Shown one piece after another: positions 27,811 to 36,699 of a DNA stretch of 64,000 nucleotides. Both the position numbers and the translations under genes were made by a program. Under the pieces are notes generated by a model. It had not been told where the DNA came from. It was given only the letters and a program-made list of their open reading frames with translations, and did not search any database. Every line of letters starts with the position of its first letter. Positions within the stretch are counted from its first letter, which is position 1. The stretch is from Corynebacterium anserum (GTDB lineage: Bacteria; Actinomycetota; Actinomycetes; Mycobacteriales; Mycobacteriaceae). The stretch lies in contig NZ_CP046883.1 of NCBI RefSeq assembly GCF_014262665.1, positions 1,240,001 to 1,304,000 of the forward strand, given 5' to 3'.

Positions 27811-29589
27811 CTAGGCGCCGCGCATCTCCTGAATAGTCTGAACCGCGGTTTCATAATCTATCTCTGTGGTCTCGCCCGTCAAACGGTTACGAACTTCAAC
27901 CTTGCCATCGGCAAAGCCACGGCCCACGATGACCACCAGCGGCATGCCCAGCAGCTCAGCATCTTTGAATTTCACTCCTGGTGATACCTTTGGGCGCTCA
28001 TCGAAGAGAACCTCCACACCAGCGGTGGAAAGCTTTTCACTCAGGTTTTCAGCGGCCTCTGCCGCTGCCGCATCTTTATTGGCGATCACCACATGAACAT
28101 CAAATGGTGCCACAGCAGTAGGCCAGCGCAGCCCTTTGTCGTCATGCATTTGTTCGGCAATCACTGCGATCAAGCGGGACACGCCGATACCGTAGGAACC
28201 CATCGTTGGAACAGTGCGTTTACCGTTTTCATCCAAAATCTGGACGTCATAGGCCTCAGTGTACTTCCGACCTAACTGGAAAATATGGCCAATTTCAATG
28301 CCCCGTGACAGGGTTAACGAGCCTTGCCCGTCCGGCGCTGGATCGCCCTCGAGAATCTCTGCGGCTTCAATAAAGCCGTCCGGAGTGAAGTCACGACCTG
28401 CAACCAGCCCCACGACATGGCGGTTCTTGGCATCGGCACCGGTAATCCACGAACTGCCGTCAACGACGCGAGGGTCTGCAAGAATCCGCACACCATTCGC
28501 AGCTAACGCACGGGGACCGACGTACCCCTTAACGAGGAACTCATTATTCTCAAAGTCCTCTTCGCTAGCGAGCTCCACAGTCGCGGGATCTAGCGACGCT
28601 TCGAGGCGCTTCATATCCACTTCCCGGTTACCCGGAACGAGGATACCGGTGAGTTCAGGCTGATATGCATTACCTTCGTCATCACAACCTGGCTGCGTGA
28701 CCTTGGTGATAATGCACTTGAGTGTGTCAGCAGCCTCGACGACTCTGCCATCAAGACGTATGTCCTCTTGCCTCGCCCAGTTCACGAGAGTCTCGATCGT
28801 CTCCGAATCCGGGGTATCGTATTCCGTAGCTTCGGGCTGCCCCTCGATAGGACGTGCATCCGGAACGGGTGTCACAACGGCCTCCACATTCGCAGCATAA
28901 CCCGAGCTGGTGGACCGCACGAAGGTGTCTTCACCATTTTCTGCTATTGCGAGGAACTCCTCAGAAGCGGAACCGCCCATTGCTCCAGACGTGGCAAAAC
29001 AAATCGCGTATTCAATCCCCAGAGTGTCGAAAATTCGTTGATAAGCCGCTCGGTGATTCTGGTAGCTCTCCTCAAGTCCGGCGTCATCCATGTTGAAGGA
29101 ATAAGAATCCTTCATCACAAACTCGCGGCCGCGTAAAATACCGGCACGTGGTCGCTCTTCGTCGCGGTACTTATTTTGGATTTGGTACAGGGTGACCGGA
29201 AAATCCTTATAAGAGGTAAATTCACTCTTCACCACAGAGGTAAACATTTCCTCATGAGTCGGCCCCAACAGATAATCCGCGCCTTTACGATCTTTTAATC
29301 GAAATAGACCGTCACCAAATTCATTCCAACGCCCCGAATTTTCGTACGCCTCGCGCGGAAGCAAAGCGGGGAACGCGAGCTCTTGCGCGCCAATTGCGTT
29401 CATTTCGCGGCGAACAATGTCCTCAACGCGGCGTAAAACACGCAAGCCCAAAGGCAACCAGGAATAAATGCCCGGCGCAGCCCTGCGGATGTACCCCGCA
29501 CGGATGAGAAGCTTGTGACTCGGGACTTCTGCGCCAGCGGGATCATCGCGTAGTGTGCGCAGGAATAAGTGTGACATGCGGGTGATCAT
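27811..29589 (-). CDS. proS: Prolyl-tRNA synthetase, bacterial type with editing insertion
   Basis: Charges tRNA-Pro with proline. The 592-residue class II enzyme has motif 1 near residues 35-70, motif 2 with [20 protein letters not shown] near residue 141, and a roughly 180-residue INS editing domain between motifs 2 and 3. Motif 3 ([17 protein letters not shown]) is near residue 460, followed by the anticodon-binding domain. ATG at 29589 ([14 protein letters not shown]). It converges with the Tat lipoprotein gene. Confidence 0.97.
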   Translation of the reverse strand: MITRMSHLFLRTLRDDPAGAEVPSHKLLIRAGYIRRAAPGIYSWLPLGLRVLRRVEDIVRREMNAIGAQELAFPALLPREAYENSGRWNEFGDGLFRLKDRKGADYLLGPTHEEMFTSVVKSEFTSYKDFPVTLYQIQNKYRDEERPRAGILRGREFVMKDSYSFNMDDAGLEESYQNHRAAYQRIFDTLGIEYAICFATSGAMGGSASEEFLAIAENGEDTFVRSTSSGYAANVEAVVTPVPDARPIEGQPEATEYDTPDSETIETLVNWARQEDIRLDGRVVEAADTLKCIITKVTQPGCDDEGNAYQPELTGILVPGNREVDMKRLEASLDPATVELASEEDFENNEFLVKGYVGPRALAANGVRILADPRVVDGSSWITGADAKNRHVVGLVAGRDFTPDGFIEAAEILEGDPAPDGQGSLTLSRGIEIGHIFQLGRKYTEAYDVQILDENGKRTVPTMGSYGIGVSRLIAVIAEQMHDDKGLRWPTAVAPFDVHVVIANKDAAAAEAAENLSEKLSTAGVEVLFDERPKVSPGVKFKDAELLGMPLVVIVGRGFADGKVEVRNRLTGETTEIDYETAVQTIQEMRGA

Positions 29590-29654
29590 GAGGGCTAGCC
29601 TACAACCTTCGTGTACCGGAACATACTGACAGGGTGGCTTTTAGGCAGAGCATT

Positions 29655-29660
29655 TACAAT
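29655..29660 (+). promoter_or_regulatory. -10 element for a leaderless yaaA mRNA
   Basis: TACAAT lies 7 nt before the yaaA ATG at 29668. No ribosome site is present, so transcription probably starts at the start codon. Confidence 0.55.
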
Positions 29661-29667
29661 GCTTGCC

Positions 29668-30492
29668 ATGCTGATTATTCTTCCTCCCTCTGAGACCAAG
29701 GCCAGGGGCGGCTCCGGTTCCCCATTGAACTGTGAGGATCTCCTTTTCACTGATCTCGATGAACAGGTGGCGTCGCCGATAACACACACGCGAATCCGGC
29801 TGGCCACTGCGTTAACACACATGCAGAGCGAGGAGGATCTGACGCTCCTCGGGCTCACACCTACCCAGTCTTCTCAGCTTGAACGCAATGCTGAAGTAAT
29901 GACCTCGCCAACAATGCCGGCGATTGAACGCTATACGGGCGTGGCCTACGATGCTCTGGATGTCAACGGCGAGCGGACGGGCAAGGCGTTAAGTGCGACA
30001 GCTCGGAAGCGCTTGGCAATCGGTTCAGCGTTATTTGGCGTGGTATCAGCAGAAGACTTGATCCCCTATTATCGCTTGTCGGCCGGCTCAAAAGTTTCGG
30101 TAGATGGCAAGACCGTGACGGTACGTTCACAGTGGTCGAAGGTACTTAGCCCAGCATTGGAGGCATGGCGTGAATCTAACCCAACGGGATCAAATGGGAT
30201 CATCGATCTGCGTTCGGGTGGGTATCTCAATCTAGGCCCGGTCAAGGGTGCCGTGAAGCTGCGCGTAGAAACTGAGTATCCAGACGGATCGCGGAAGGTG
30301 GTCAGCCATTTCAACAAGCACTACAAGGGTCTCGTTGCACGCGAGCTTGCACAAGCTAGTACTGATGTAGGTTCTGCTGACTCGGCGGAACAGTTCTGTG
30401 CCCTGCTCAGTAATGTGTCTTCTTTTCATGACGCGGGTTTCCGTACCGAGATAGTCGACGAGGAAAATGTCACTCTTATCGTTCCGAGTTGA
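29668..30492 (+). CDS. yaaA: YaaA family protein (UPF0246/DUF328), peroxide-stress related
   Basis: A 274-residue member of the YaaA family, which in E. coli limits free iron and DNA damage during peroxide stress. Conserved parts are the N-terminal LIILPPSETKARGG, the RYTGVAYDALD segment near residue 90, the LIPYYRLSAGSKV segment near 132, and VKGAVKLRVETEYPDGSRKVVSHFNKHYKG split across residues 192-222. The frame is open 19 codons upstream, but the ATG at 29668 gives the family start and has TACAAT 7 nt before it. The VIT-family gene follows on the same strand after 196 bp. Confidence 0.9.
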   Translation: MLIILPPSETKARGGSGSPLNCEDLLFTDLDEQVASPITHTRIRLATALTHMQSEEDLTLLGLTPTQSSQLERNAEVMTSPTMPAIERYTGVAYDALDVNGERTGKALSATARKRLAIGSALFGVVSAEDLIPYYRLSAGSKVSVDGKTVTVRSQWSKVLSPALEAWRESNPTGSNGIIDLRSGGYLNLGPVKGAVKLRVETEYPDGSRKVVSHFNKHYKGLVARELAQASTDVGSADSAEQFCALLSNVSSFHDAGFRTEIVDEENVTLIVPS

Positions 30493-30518
30493 TCCCTACC
30501 TCTGGATTCCATCTCTGC

Positions 30519-30532
30519 CTCTGGATCCAGAG
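30519..30532. repeat. 14-bp perfect palindrome downstream of yaaA
   Basis: CTCTGGATCCAGAG lies 26 bp after the yaaA stop. CTCTGGAT also occurs just upstream. It is short for a terminator and no T-run follows, so its role is unclear. Confidence 0.5.
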
Positions 30533-30676
30533 AAAATCTCAACTCTGGCCACGATGAACGGGCGACCGTGGGAACAGGAACTGAGGTGACGAGGAGCCAT
30601 AGGTGAGACTGACTTTGTTCAGCCTTGGGTTACTTTGCTCAGCCTTTCCATCGTTGTCGCAGGTCATAAGGCATTT

Positions 30677-30682
30677 TAGGCT
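30677..30682 (+). promoter_or_regulatory. Possible -10 element of the VIT-family gene
   Basis: TAGGCT lies 6 nt before the ATG at 30689. A second candidate, TATAGT (30683-30688), touches the ATG and would place the start inside the gene, so TAGGCT is preferred. Confidence 0.4.
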
Positions 30683-30688
30683 TATAGT

Positions 30689-31402
30689 ATGTCCTATGAA
30701 ACTCACAACGAACAGCAGCAGACCGGGCTCGCCTCGAAACTCAATTGGTTGAGAGCGGGCGTTCTCGGAGCTAACGACGGTATCGTTTCCACGGCTGGCG
30801 TGGTGGTCGGCGTGGCAGCTGCGGGGTCGAGCTCCTCGGCTATCTTCACTGCAGGCGTCGCAGCGGTTGCTGCAGGCGCTGTTTCTATGGCGCTCGGTGA
30901 ATACGTGTCAGTGTCAGCGCAGCGTGATACTGAAGACATCCTGGTGAAGGAACATCGTGAAGCTCATAGCCGCGATCGCAGTCTTGAGGAAAAGGACATC
31001 ATCACCTCTCTGCTAGAACTCGGCATGTCCGAAGAGACAGCCCACCGGGCCTCTCAAGAGATGACGAGTGATCAACGTTTGGCCGGTCATCTCCGTCTAG
31101 AACTCGGGCTGGATGAGGAAGACTTGACCAGCCCGTGGTCGGCGGCAGCCGCGTCAGCAGTTGCATTCGTGTCGGGTGCTTTACTCCCCCTCTTTGCCGC
31201 CATACTTGTCCCAGCAAGCATGAAGATTGCTGTGATTATCACTGCCACCCTACTTGCTTTGGCTATCACGGGAACTATCTCTGCTCATCTGTCCGAGGCG
31301 CACCGGAGCCGCTCTGTTGCCCGGCTCGTCATCGGTGGCGCTTTAGCTTTAACCGTGACCTTCATCATTGGTTGGTTGTTCGGCACAACCGTGGCCGGTT
31401 AG
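30689..31402 (+). CDS. VIT1/CCC1 family iron/manganese transporter
   Basis: A 237-residue membrane protein of the VIT1/CCC1 family, which moves Fe2+ or Mn2+ out of the cytoplasm. The first transmembrane region contains LRAGVLGANDGIVSTAGVVV near residue 22 with its conserved Asp. The second has AAGAVSMALGEYVSVSAQRDTE near residue 61, including the metal-coupled Glu. A soluble acidic helical segment (about 80-150) follows, then three more helices. Metal specificity is not visible. No clear DtxR box was seen upstream. TerC in the same window may have a related manganese role. Confidence 0.88.
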   Translation: MSYETHNEQQQTGLASKLNWLRAGVLGANDGIVSTAGVVVGVAAAGSSSSAIFTAGVAAVAAGAVSMALGEYVSVSAQRDTEDILVKEHREAHSRDRSLEEKDIITSLLELGMSEETAHRASQEMTSDQRLAGHLRLELGLDEEDLTSPWSAAAASAVAFVSGALLPLFAAILVPASMKIAVIITATLLALAITGTISAHLSEAHRSRSVARLVIGGALALTVTFIIGWLFGTTVAG

Positions 31403-31482
31403 CGGAGAATCATTGGCTTCACCTGGGCTACTACTTCCCTCGCTGAGGTCGAATGCTCTCACCTCGTTCCCTGAGCTGGACT

Positions 31483-32499
31483 CTACGCTAGTTCCATTCG
31501 CTTTCCCGCGGCCTCACCAATGACGAAAATCGCCGGTGGTTTCACGCCTTCTCGTTCTACGACCTCGGCCAATTCACCTAAGTCGCACGTAGTTACCCGT
31601 TGCTCAGACATGGAGGCAGACTCAACAATCGCCACGGGGGTGCTGGGCGCACGGCCACCCTTTGTCTCCATCAGGACCTCGGCGATAGCCGCTGCGTTCT
31701 TCACTGCCATGATCAAGATGAGGCTCCCCGTCATCTGAGCCAATGCTTCCCAGTTCGTTGTCGACTTCGGGTTTCCAGGGGGCACGTGTCCCGATACGAG
31801 CGTCACATCATGGTTGAGTCCACGATGTGTCAGGCTAAAACCAGCCACGGCCGGAGCGGATGTCGCCGACGTCACTCCAGGGATCACCCGCACCGGAATC
31901 CCCGCTGCAGCTAATTCAGCCCATTCCTCGTAACCTCGACCGAAAATAAAGCTATCCCCACCTTTCAGGCGCACCACATTCTTTCCCATTGTGGCCTTCT
32001 CTACCAGCATCGCGTTGGTGCGCTCCTGTGCCACCTGTTTGCCGTAGGGAAGTTTGGACACGTCGATGATCTCCGCTCCATTGCGTGCAGCTTCCTCCGC
32101 CAGTGAATACGGTCCCAGATGGTCGGTAAGAATCACATCTGCTTCAGCAAGTGCCCGCGCCCCAGCGATCGTGATGAGATCCGGATGCCCGGGACCCCCA
32201 CCGACCAAGGTCACGATCCCCTGACCCCCGCGGAATTGCTGGTCCACGTCCTGACCGCGTTGATCGTCCACCGGAATTCCCCATTCACTGGCGTGATCGA
32301 TAACCTGCTCAACCATCGCCGACGCCACATCACCCGGTATAACGGCGAGAGCAAAGCGGGCGGGGTTGGCGTCGTTAAGAAAAGACGACGCCTCCCCAAC
32401 CACGGTAACCGCTCCCTGTGATTCCAAACGCTGCGCCACGACAGCGGAAGACGGAGAATTAAGAACGAAAACCGTCAGGTTAGAGAGGCGAAGTGTCAT
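31483..32499 (-). CDS. cobA: Uroporphyrinogen-III C-methyltransferase
   Basis: SAM-dependent enzyme that methylates uroporphyrinogen III to precorrin-2, the branch to sirohaem and cobalamin. The SUMT domain begins near residue 95 with LVGGGPGHPDLITIAGARAL and includes VRLKGGDSFIFGRGYEEW and IPGVTSATSAPAVAGFSLTH. The first 95 residues have no methyltransferase motif and resemble a degenerate CysG-type N-terminal half lacking the GxGxxA nucleotide motif. The total, 338, exceeds the usual 250. ATG at 32499 has TACAAT 7 nt upstream inside a perfect hairpin. It lies 39 bp downstream of mqo. Confidence 0.9.
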   Translation of the reverse strand: MTLRLSNLTVFVLNSPSSAVVAQRLESQGAVTVVGEASSFLNDANPARFALAVIPGDVASAMVEQVIDHASEWGIPVDDQRGQDVDQQFRGGQGIVTLVGGGPGHPDLITIAGARALAEADVILTDHLGPYSLAEEAARNGAEIIDVSKLPYGKQVAQERTNAMLVEKATMGKNVVRLKGGDSFIFGRGYEEWAELAAAGIPVRVIPGVTSATSAPAVAGFSLTHRGLNHDVTLVSGHVPPGNPKSTTNWEALAQMTGSLILIMAVKNAAAIAEVLMETKGGRAPSTPVAIVESASMSEQRVTTCDLGELAEVVEREGVKPPAIFVIGEAAGKRMELA

Positions 32500-32521
32500 G
32501 GAGGGGATTGTACTCCCCTCC
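32500..32521 (-). promoter_or_regulatory. 8-bp perfect hairpin and -10 element directly before the cobA start
   Basis: GGAGGGGA (32521-32514) pairs perfectly with TCCCCTCC (32507-32500) around a GTACAA loop, ending at the cobA ATG. TACAAT (32512-32507) lies inside it, 7 nt from the ATG. The element may serve as a -10 box for a leaderless message, or in read-through RNA from mqo may fold and hide GGAGG. Confidence 0.45.
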
Positions 32522-32538
32522 ACACTAGACAGCTCGGA

Positions 32539-34026
32539 CTAGGCCAGCTTCAGTGCCTTCTGCGAGCGTTCCCACTGCTGCTGGAACAACTCTGGATTTT
32601 GTGAGAGACGTCCACCATAAGAAGGAATCATCTCCTTCAACTTCGGCGTCCACTCACCCATCTTCGAGCCGAAGCAACGCTCGAGAACCTCGATCATGGC
32701 GGAAGGGGCGATGGAAGCACCTGGGGAAGCTCCCATGAGTCCAGCGATTGTACCATCAGAAGAGTTGACCAAAGCGGTACCGAATTCCAGCGAACCAAAC
32801 TTAGGCGCACCGATAGGCTTGATCACCTGCACACGCTGACCAGCAATCACAACCTCCCAGTCCTCAAACTTCGCGGTAGGCATGTACTCGCGCAAAGATT
32901 CAACCTTAGCCATCTTGTCCTTGAGGACTTCCTCAATCAAGTACTTGGTCAGGCCCATCTCCTGGACACCCACGCCCAAGTAGGACGGAATGTTCGATGG
33001 GCGCAAGGAGGACAACATATCGGTGAACTTGCCGTGCTTGAGGAATTTTGGAGTCCAACCGGCGTAAGGGCCGAACAGAAGCCCCTTCTTGCCATCAATG
33101 ACGCGGGTGTCAAGGTGTGGAACAGACATTGGAGGAGCCCCGACAGATGCCTTTCCATAAACCTTAGCCTGGTGTTGGTCGATGAGCTCCTCGTTGGTGC
33201 AGCGCAGCCACTGACCGGACACGGGGAAGCCACCATAACCCTTAATTTCACGAATACCGGACTTCTGTAGCAATGGCAGAGCCATACCACCGGCACCAAC
33301 GAACACGAAGTTAGCGGTGACTGTGGAGAGATCACCAGTGTGGAGATTCTTCGTCGTAACCTTCCACTTCGTGCCAGCTCGGGTGATGTTCTTGACCTCG
33401 TTACCGTAGCGAACCTCTGCACCCTGCTTGTTTACGATGTCCAGGTACTGACGCGTCAACGCACCGTAGTTAATATCCGTGCCGTCCTCGAACCAGGAAA
33501 TAGACACAGGATTGTTGAAGTCACGGCCTGCGGCCATCAAAGGCAGAAACTCGCGGAACTTCTCCTCAGAATCGCTGTACTGCATATTCGGGAACAGCGG
33601 GTGGTCCTTGAGAGCCTCGTAGCGAGCCTTAAGGTAATCCACCTGCTTCATGCCGTTAGCGAAAGAAACGTGAGGCACGGCGTTGATGAATTCCGAAGGA
33701 TCGCCCAACAAGCCTTCTTCCACGAGATAAGACCAGAATTGGCGCGAAACCTGGAACTTCTCGTTCACGCCGACAGCTTTGGAAATGTCAATCTTTCCGC
33801 CAACTTCTGGCGTGTAGTTCAACTCACACAGAGCGGAGTGACCAGTGCCAGCGTTATTCCATGGGTCGGAGGACTCCGCACCCGGCACATCCAAGCGCTC
33901 GACGATGAGCTGAGACCAGTCTGGCTGAAGCTGCTTAAGCATCACAGACAGGGTGGTGGAGATGACGCCCGCGCCGATCAGCAGTACGTCAACAGAGTCT
34001 TTATTTCCTGGTGCGTTAGTTGCCAC
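32539..34026 (-). CDS. mqo: Malate:quinone oxidoreductase
   Basis: A 495-residue FAD enzyme at the membrane that oxidises malate to oxaloacetate and reduces menaquinone, part of the citric acid cycle in corynebacteria. The N-terminal FAD motif is LLIGAGVISTTL. SSDPWNNAGTGHSALCELNY, VSRQFWSYLVEEGLL and the C-terminal GLMGASPGASIAPSAMIEVL match the Mqo family closely. I chose GTG at 34026 (MATNAPGNKDS) after AGGA; a TTG at 34056 also lies in frame. The upstream gap carries a dyad, and a divergent hydrolase gene begins 146 bp away. Confidence 0.95.
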   Translation of the reverse strand: MATNAPGNKDSVDVLLIGAGVISTTLSVMLKQLQPDWSQLIVERLDVPGAESSDPWNNAGTGHSALCELNYTPEVGGKIDISKAVGVNEKFQVSRQFWSYLVEEGLLGDPSEFINAVPHVSFANGMKQVDYLKARYEALKDHPLFPNMQYSDSEEKFREFLPLMAAGRDFNNPVSISWFEDGTDINYGALTRQYLDIVNKQGAEVRYGNEVKNITRAGTKWKVTTKNLHTGDLSTVTANFVFVGAGGMALPLLQKSGIREIKGYGGFPVSGQWLRCTNEELIDQHQAKVYGKASVGAPPMSVPHLDTRVIDGKKGLLFGPYAGWTPKFLKHGKFTDMLSSLRPSNIPSYLGVGVQEMGLTKYLIEEVLKDKMAKVESLREYMPTAKFEDWEVVIAGQRVQVIKPIGAPKFGSLEFGTALVNSSDGTIAGLMGASPGASIAPSAMIEVLERCFGSKMGEWTPKLKEMIPSYGGRLSQNPELFQQQWERSQKALKLA

Positions 34027-34091
34027 AGTTCCTACATTCCTTTGTGCGTGGCGCAATCACGAGGGTGCGCCTCAAGGTAGATGACTTAACA

Positions 34092-34113
34092 GGGTGTAAT
34101 TAACATTACGCCC
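34092..34113. promoter_or_regulatory. 22-bp near-perfect dyad between mqo and the hydrolase operon
   Basis: GGGTGTAAT-TAAC-ATTACGCCC is an inverted repeat with one mismatch, 66 bp before the mqo GTG and 59 bp before the hydrolase GTG. Its core resembles a CRP/FNR-type site (TGTAA-N6-TTACG), so a GlxR-like regulator is conceivable. The regulator is unknown. Confidence 0.5.
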
Positions 34114-34158
34114 ATAAAATGAAGTCTCAATTGTTCACCCCCGGGCGATTCACATCGC

Positions 34159-34164
34159 TAGTGT
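34159..34164 (+). promoter_or_regulatory. Possible -10 element of the hydrolase-mtr operon
   Basis: TAGTGT lies 7 nt before the in-frame GTG at 34172. This places the transcription start on the GTG and argues against the GTG at 34166. Confidence 0.4.
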
Positions 34165-34171
34165 TGTGTCC

Positions 34172-35284
34172 GTGAGTAATTACAGCAGCACAATCTCCAC
34201 CCTCAGTCCCCTCAACGCCCCATTTTGCCAGGGCGTGAGTTCGCTAGAATTCGCGCCTGACCAGCTTGGAGAGGGATTTGGTTTCCATTTCATCGAGATG
34301 GGGAAAGACCCAGATAAACAATCACCGGTCCGCTGTACTCTGGTGCAATATAACCCAGAAGGCGAGTCTGATGACGGTAACTTTTATTCCCGCCCGGCCC
34401 TTTTACTGGTCCATGGCATGACAGACTATTTCTTCCAAGCACATGTCGCCCAGTACTTTCACAGTAAAGGCTACGCGGTCTATGGGTTGGATATGCGCAA
34501 GTGCGGCCGCTCGTGGAGGGAGGGGCAAACCTGGCATCACGTCACAGATCAGTCCCTCTACGATACCGACTTGACGATTGCCTCTACTCTCATCACCAAT
34601 AGTCATCCCACCGTCACCCTCTTCGGGCATTCAACCGGAGGCTTAGACGTAACGATGTGGTCGGCTCGGTTGCGCCGAGCATCCATCGACATGCCAGAAA
34701 GCTCTGCCGCACAGCTATACTCCAAGCTCGCAGGAATTGTCCTGAATTCCCCATGGTTCGGTTTACAGTTCGACGCCGCCACTAAGCTCGTCGTCACGAG
34801 CATCTTCCCCACTCTTGGAAAATTATCCCCGTCGTTGCGGCTACCTGGCGGCATCAACCCGCTGTACGGCAAATCTCTGCATTCCTCCCAACAGGGCGAA
34901 TGGAATTACAACTTGGAGCTCAAGCCACTAGCCCCGCGGCCTAAATTCCTGCCATGGATCAACGGGGTGGTACGGGAGATCAGAGAACTGCAGTCCGGAA
35001 AATACTCCACTGGCGTACCAACTCTGCTTCTGTGCTCCGATACTCACAGTTTCAAAAAAGGCAGGCTCACCGAGGATACCTACACTTCGGATGTCATCCT
35101 CAAACCATCCCAGATGCGCGAATACGCCCAGAAAGCCAACAAGAATGTGGAGGTGGCCGTCATTAAGGATGCGGTTCACGACGTGTTTCTCTCTAGACCG
35201 CACGTACGCGCCGAGGCTTTAGAAACTACCGCCGAATGGCTGGAACGCCATGTGAAAAACCACAGCGTAAAGGACGCCCATTAA
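34172..35284 (+). CDS. Alpha/beta hydrolase, serine aminopeptidase S33/lysophospholipase-like
   Basis: A 370-residue cytoplasmic hydrolase. LLVHGMTDYFFQAHVAQYF near residue 76 holds the oxyanion part, and GHSTGGLDVTMW near residue 153 the nucleophile elbow with the catalytic Ser. The Asp and His are probably in LLCSDTHS near 285 and DAVHDVFLS near 335. A lysophospholipase or esterase is likely but the substrate is unknown. GTG at 34172 is preferred over 34166 because of the upstream -10. Its stop shares one base with the mtr start, so the pair is cotranscribed. Confidence 0.85.
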   Translation: MSNYSSTISTLSPLNAPFCQGVSSLEFAPDQLGEGFGFHFIEMGKDPDKQSPVRCTLVQYNPEGESDDGNFYSRPALLLVHGMTDYFFQAHVAQYFHSKGYAVYGLDMRKCGRSWREGQTWHHVTDQSLYDTDLTIASTLITNSHPTVTLFGHSTGGLDVTMWSARLRRASIDMPESSAAQLYSKLAGIVLNSPWFGLQFDAATKLVVTSIFPTLGKLSPSLRLPGGINPLYGKSLHSSQQGEWNYNLELKPLAPRPKFLPWINGVVREIRELQSGKYSTGVPTLLLCSDTHSFKKGRLTEDTYTSDVILKPSQMREYAQKANKNVEVAVIKDAVHDVFLSRPHVRAEALETTAEWLERHVKNHSVKDAH

Positions 35285-36699
35285 TGCACTACGATCTCAT
35301 TATCGTAGGCACAGGCTCCGGCAACTCCCTGCCCTCCGAGGACTGTGCAGACAAGAAAATCGCCATCGTAGAAAAAGGCACGTTCGGAGGTACATGTATC
35401 AATGTCGGCTGCATTCCCACCAAGATGTTTGTCTATCCGGCTGACATCGCACGGGACATAACCCGCGCCAATCGAATTTCCCTACGCGCCACATTGGACG
35501 GAGTGGATTGGTTAGACATCCAACGTCGTGTCTTCACAGAAAGGATCGACCCCATCTCCGCTGGCGGAGAGGAATACCGTAGAGGAGACGAGACCCCGAA
35601 CATTACCCTGTATTCTGGCACCGCCTCTTTTGTGTCACCTCGCACCTTATCCATAAGTAGCCCTGGAACACCTGACCTCACGATAAGCGCCGACGCCATC
35701 GTATTGGCGACCGGAACACGCCCCTTCATTCCCGATGTAGTCGCACGCTCTGGCGTGCGCTACCACACGAATGACACCATCATGCGGATGCCCGAGCTTC
35801 CCGACTCACTGATTATTCTTGGCGGCGGGATTATTGCCACAGAGTTTGCGCACGTCTTCTCCGCTTTTGGATGCGACGTGAAAGTCATTAATCGCTCCCC
35901 GCAACTGCTGCGCAAACTGGATTCCACCCTTGTTGAACGCTTCAATCAACAGGCAGCAACTCAGTGGACCAACTATCTCGGTCGCACGGTGGAGTCAATT
36001 GATTACGCCCCCGGTTCCGGCTCGGAAATCATCGTCACTCTCGACGATGGCACCGAAGTACATGGCGCTGAATTGCTGGTTGCCATGGGACGCGTCAATA
36101 ACTCGGACACCCTCGACTGTGCGGCTGGTGGCGTCGAGACAGAAGACGACGGCCGAATCACAGTGGACGCATACGGTCGTACTACTGCCGACGGGGTCTG
36201 GGCGCTCGGCGATGCGTCGAACATCTTCGAACTCAAGCACGTAGCAAATGCAGAAGCGCGGGTGCTTCAGCACAATCTCCTGCATCCTGATGATTTGAGA
36301 GCCTATAACCACGAGCTAGTCCCATCGGGCATTTTCACGCACCCGCACATAGCCACTGTAGGACTGACTGAACAACAGGCTCGAGATTCCGGCTACTGCG
36401 TCACGGTCAGTATCCAGGACTACAAAGATGTGGCCTACGGATGGGCAATGGAGGATGACACCAGCTTCTGCAAACTCATTGCGGATGCAGAACGGGGCAC
36501 ACTACTTGGGGCACACATTATGGGGCCTCAATCAACCACTCTCATTCAGCAACTCATCACAGTCATGGTCTTCGGTTTGGATGTTCGCCTCGTTGCCAAA
36601 AATCAATATTGGCCTCACCCCGGGCTATCAGAACTGGTAGAAAATGCTTTACTGGGACTTCAATTCACCACACCACCACCAGAAGGGCTGTATCCCTAA
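35284..36699 (+). CDS. mtr: Mycothione reductase
   Basis: A 471-residue FAD/NADPH disulfide reductase that keeps mycothiol, the actinobacterial thiol, reduced. The N-terminal FAD motif IIVGTGSGN and the redox-active pair in GGTCINVGCIPTKM near residue 34 are complete. The NADPH domain has LIILGGGIIATEFAHVFSAF near 177, and GVWALGDASN near 305 contacts FAD. The C-terminal dimerisation motif HPGLSELVENAL supplies the catalytic His and Glu. The close match to Mtr rather than glutathione reductase rests on the lineage. ATG at 35284 overlaps the hydrolase stop by one base; an SDR gene follows without a gap. Confidence 0.92.
   Translation: MHYDLIIVGTGSGNSLPSEDCADKKIAIVEKGTFGGTCINVGCIPTKMFVYPADIARDITRANRISLRATLDGVDWLDIQRRVFTERIDPISAGGEEYRRGDETPNITLYSGTASFVSPRTLSISSPGTPDLTISADAIVLATGTRPFIPDVVARSGVRYHTNDTIMRMPELPDSLIILGGGIIATEFAHVFSAFGCDVKVINRSPQLLRKLDSTLVERFNQQAATQWTNYLGRTVESIDYAPGSGSEIIVTLDDGTEVHGAELLVAMGRVNNSDTLDCAAGGVETEDDGRITVDAYGRTTADGVWALGDASNIFELKHVANAEARVLQHNLLHPDDLRAYNHELVPSGIFTHPHIATVGLTEQQARDSGYCVTVSIQDYKDVAYGWAMEDDTSFCKLIADAERGTLLGAHIMGPQSTTLIQQLITVMVFGLDVRLVAKNQYWPHPGLSELVENALLGLQFTTPPPEGLYP

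Noticed and set aside
30671..30692. DtxR iron box before the VIT-family gene
   Set aside because: TTAGG and a few further bases fit one half of the consensus, but the second half does not match.
32510..32523. Second manganese riboswitch before cobA
   Set aside because: GGAGGGGAGTAC is shared with the terC leader, but the GAGAC arm and the alternative pairing are absent and the distance to the start is too short.
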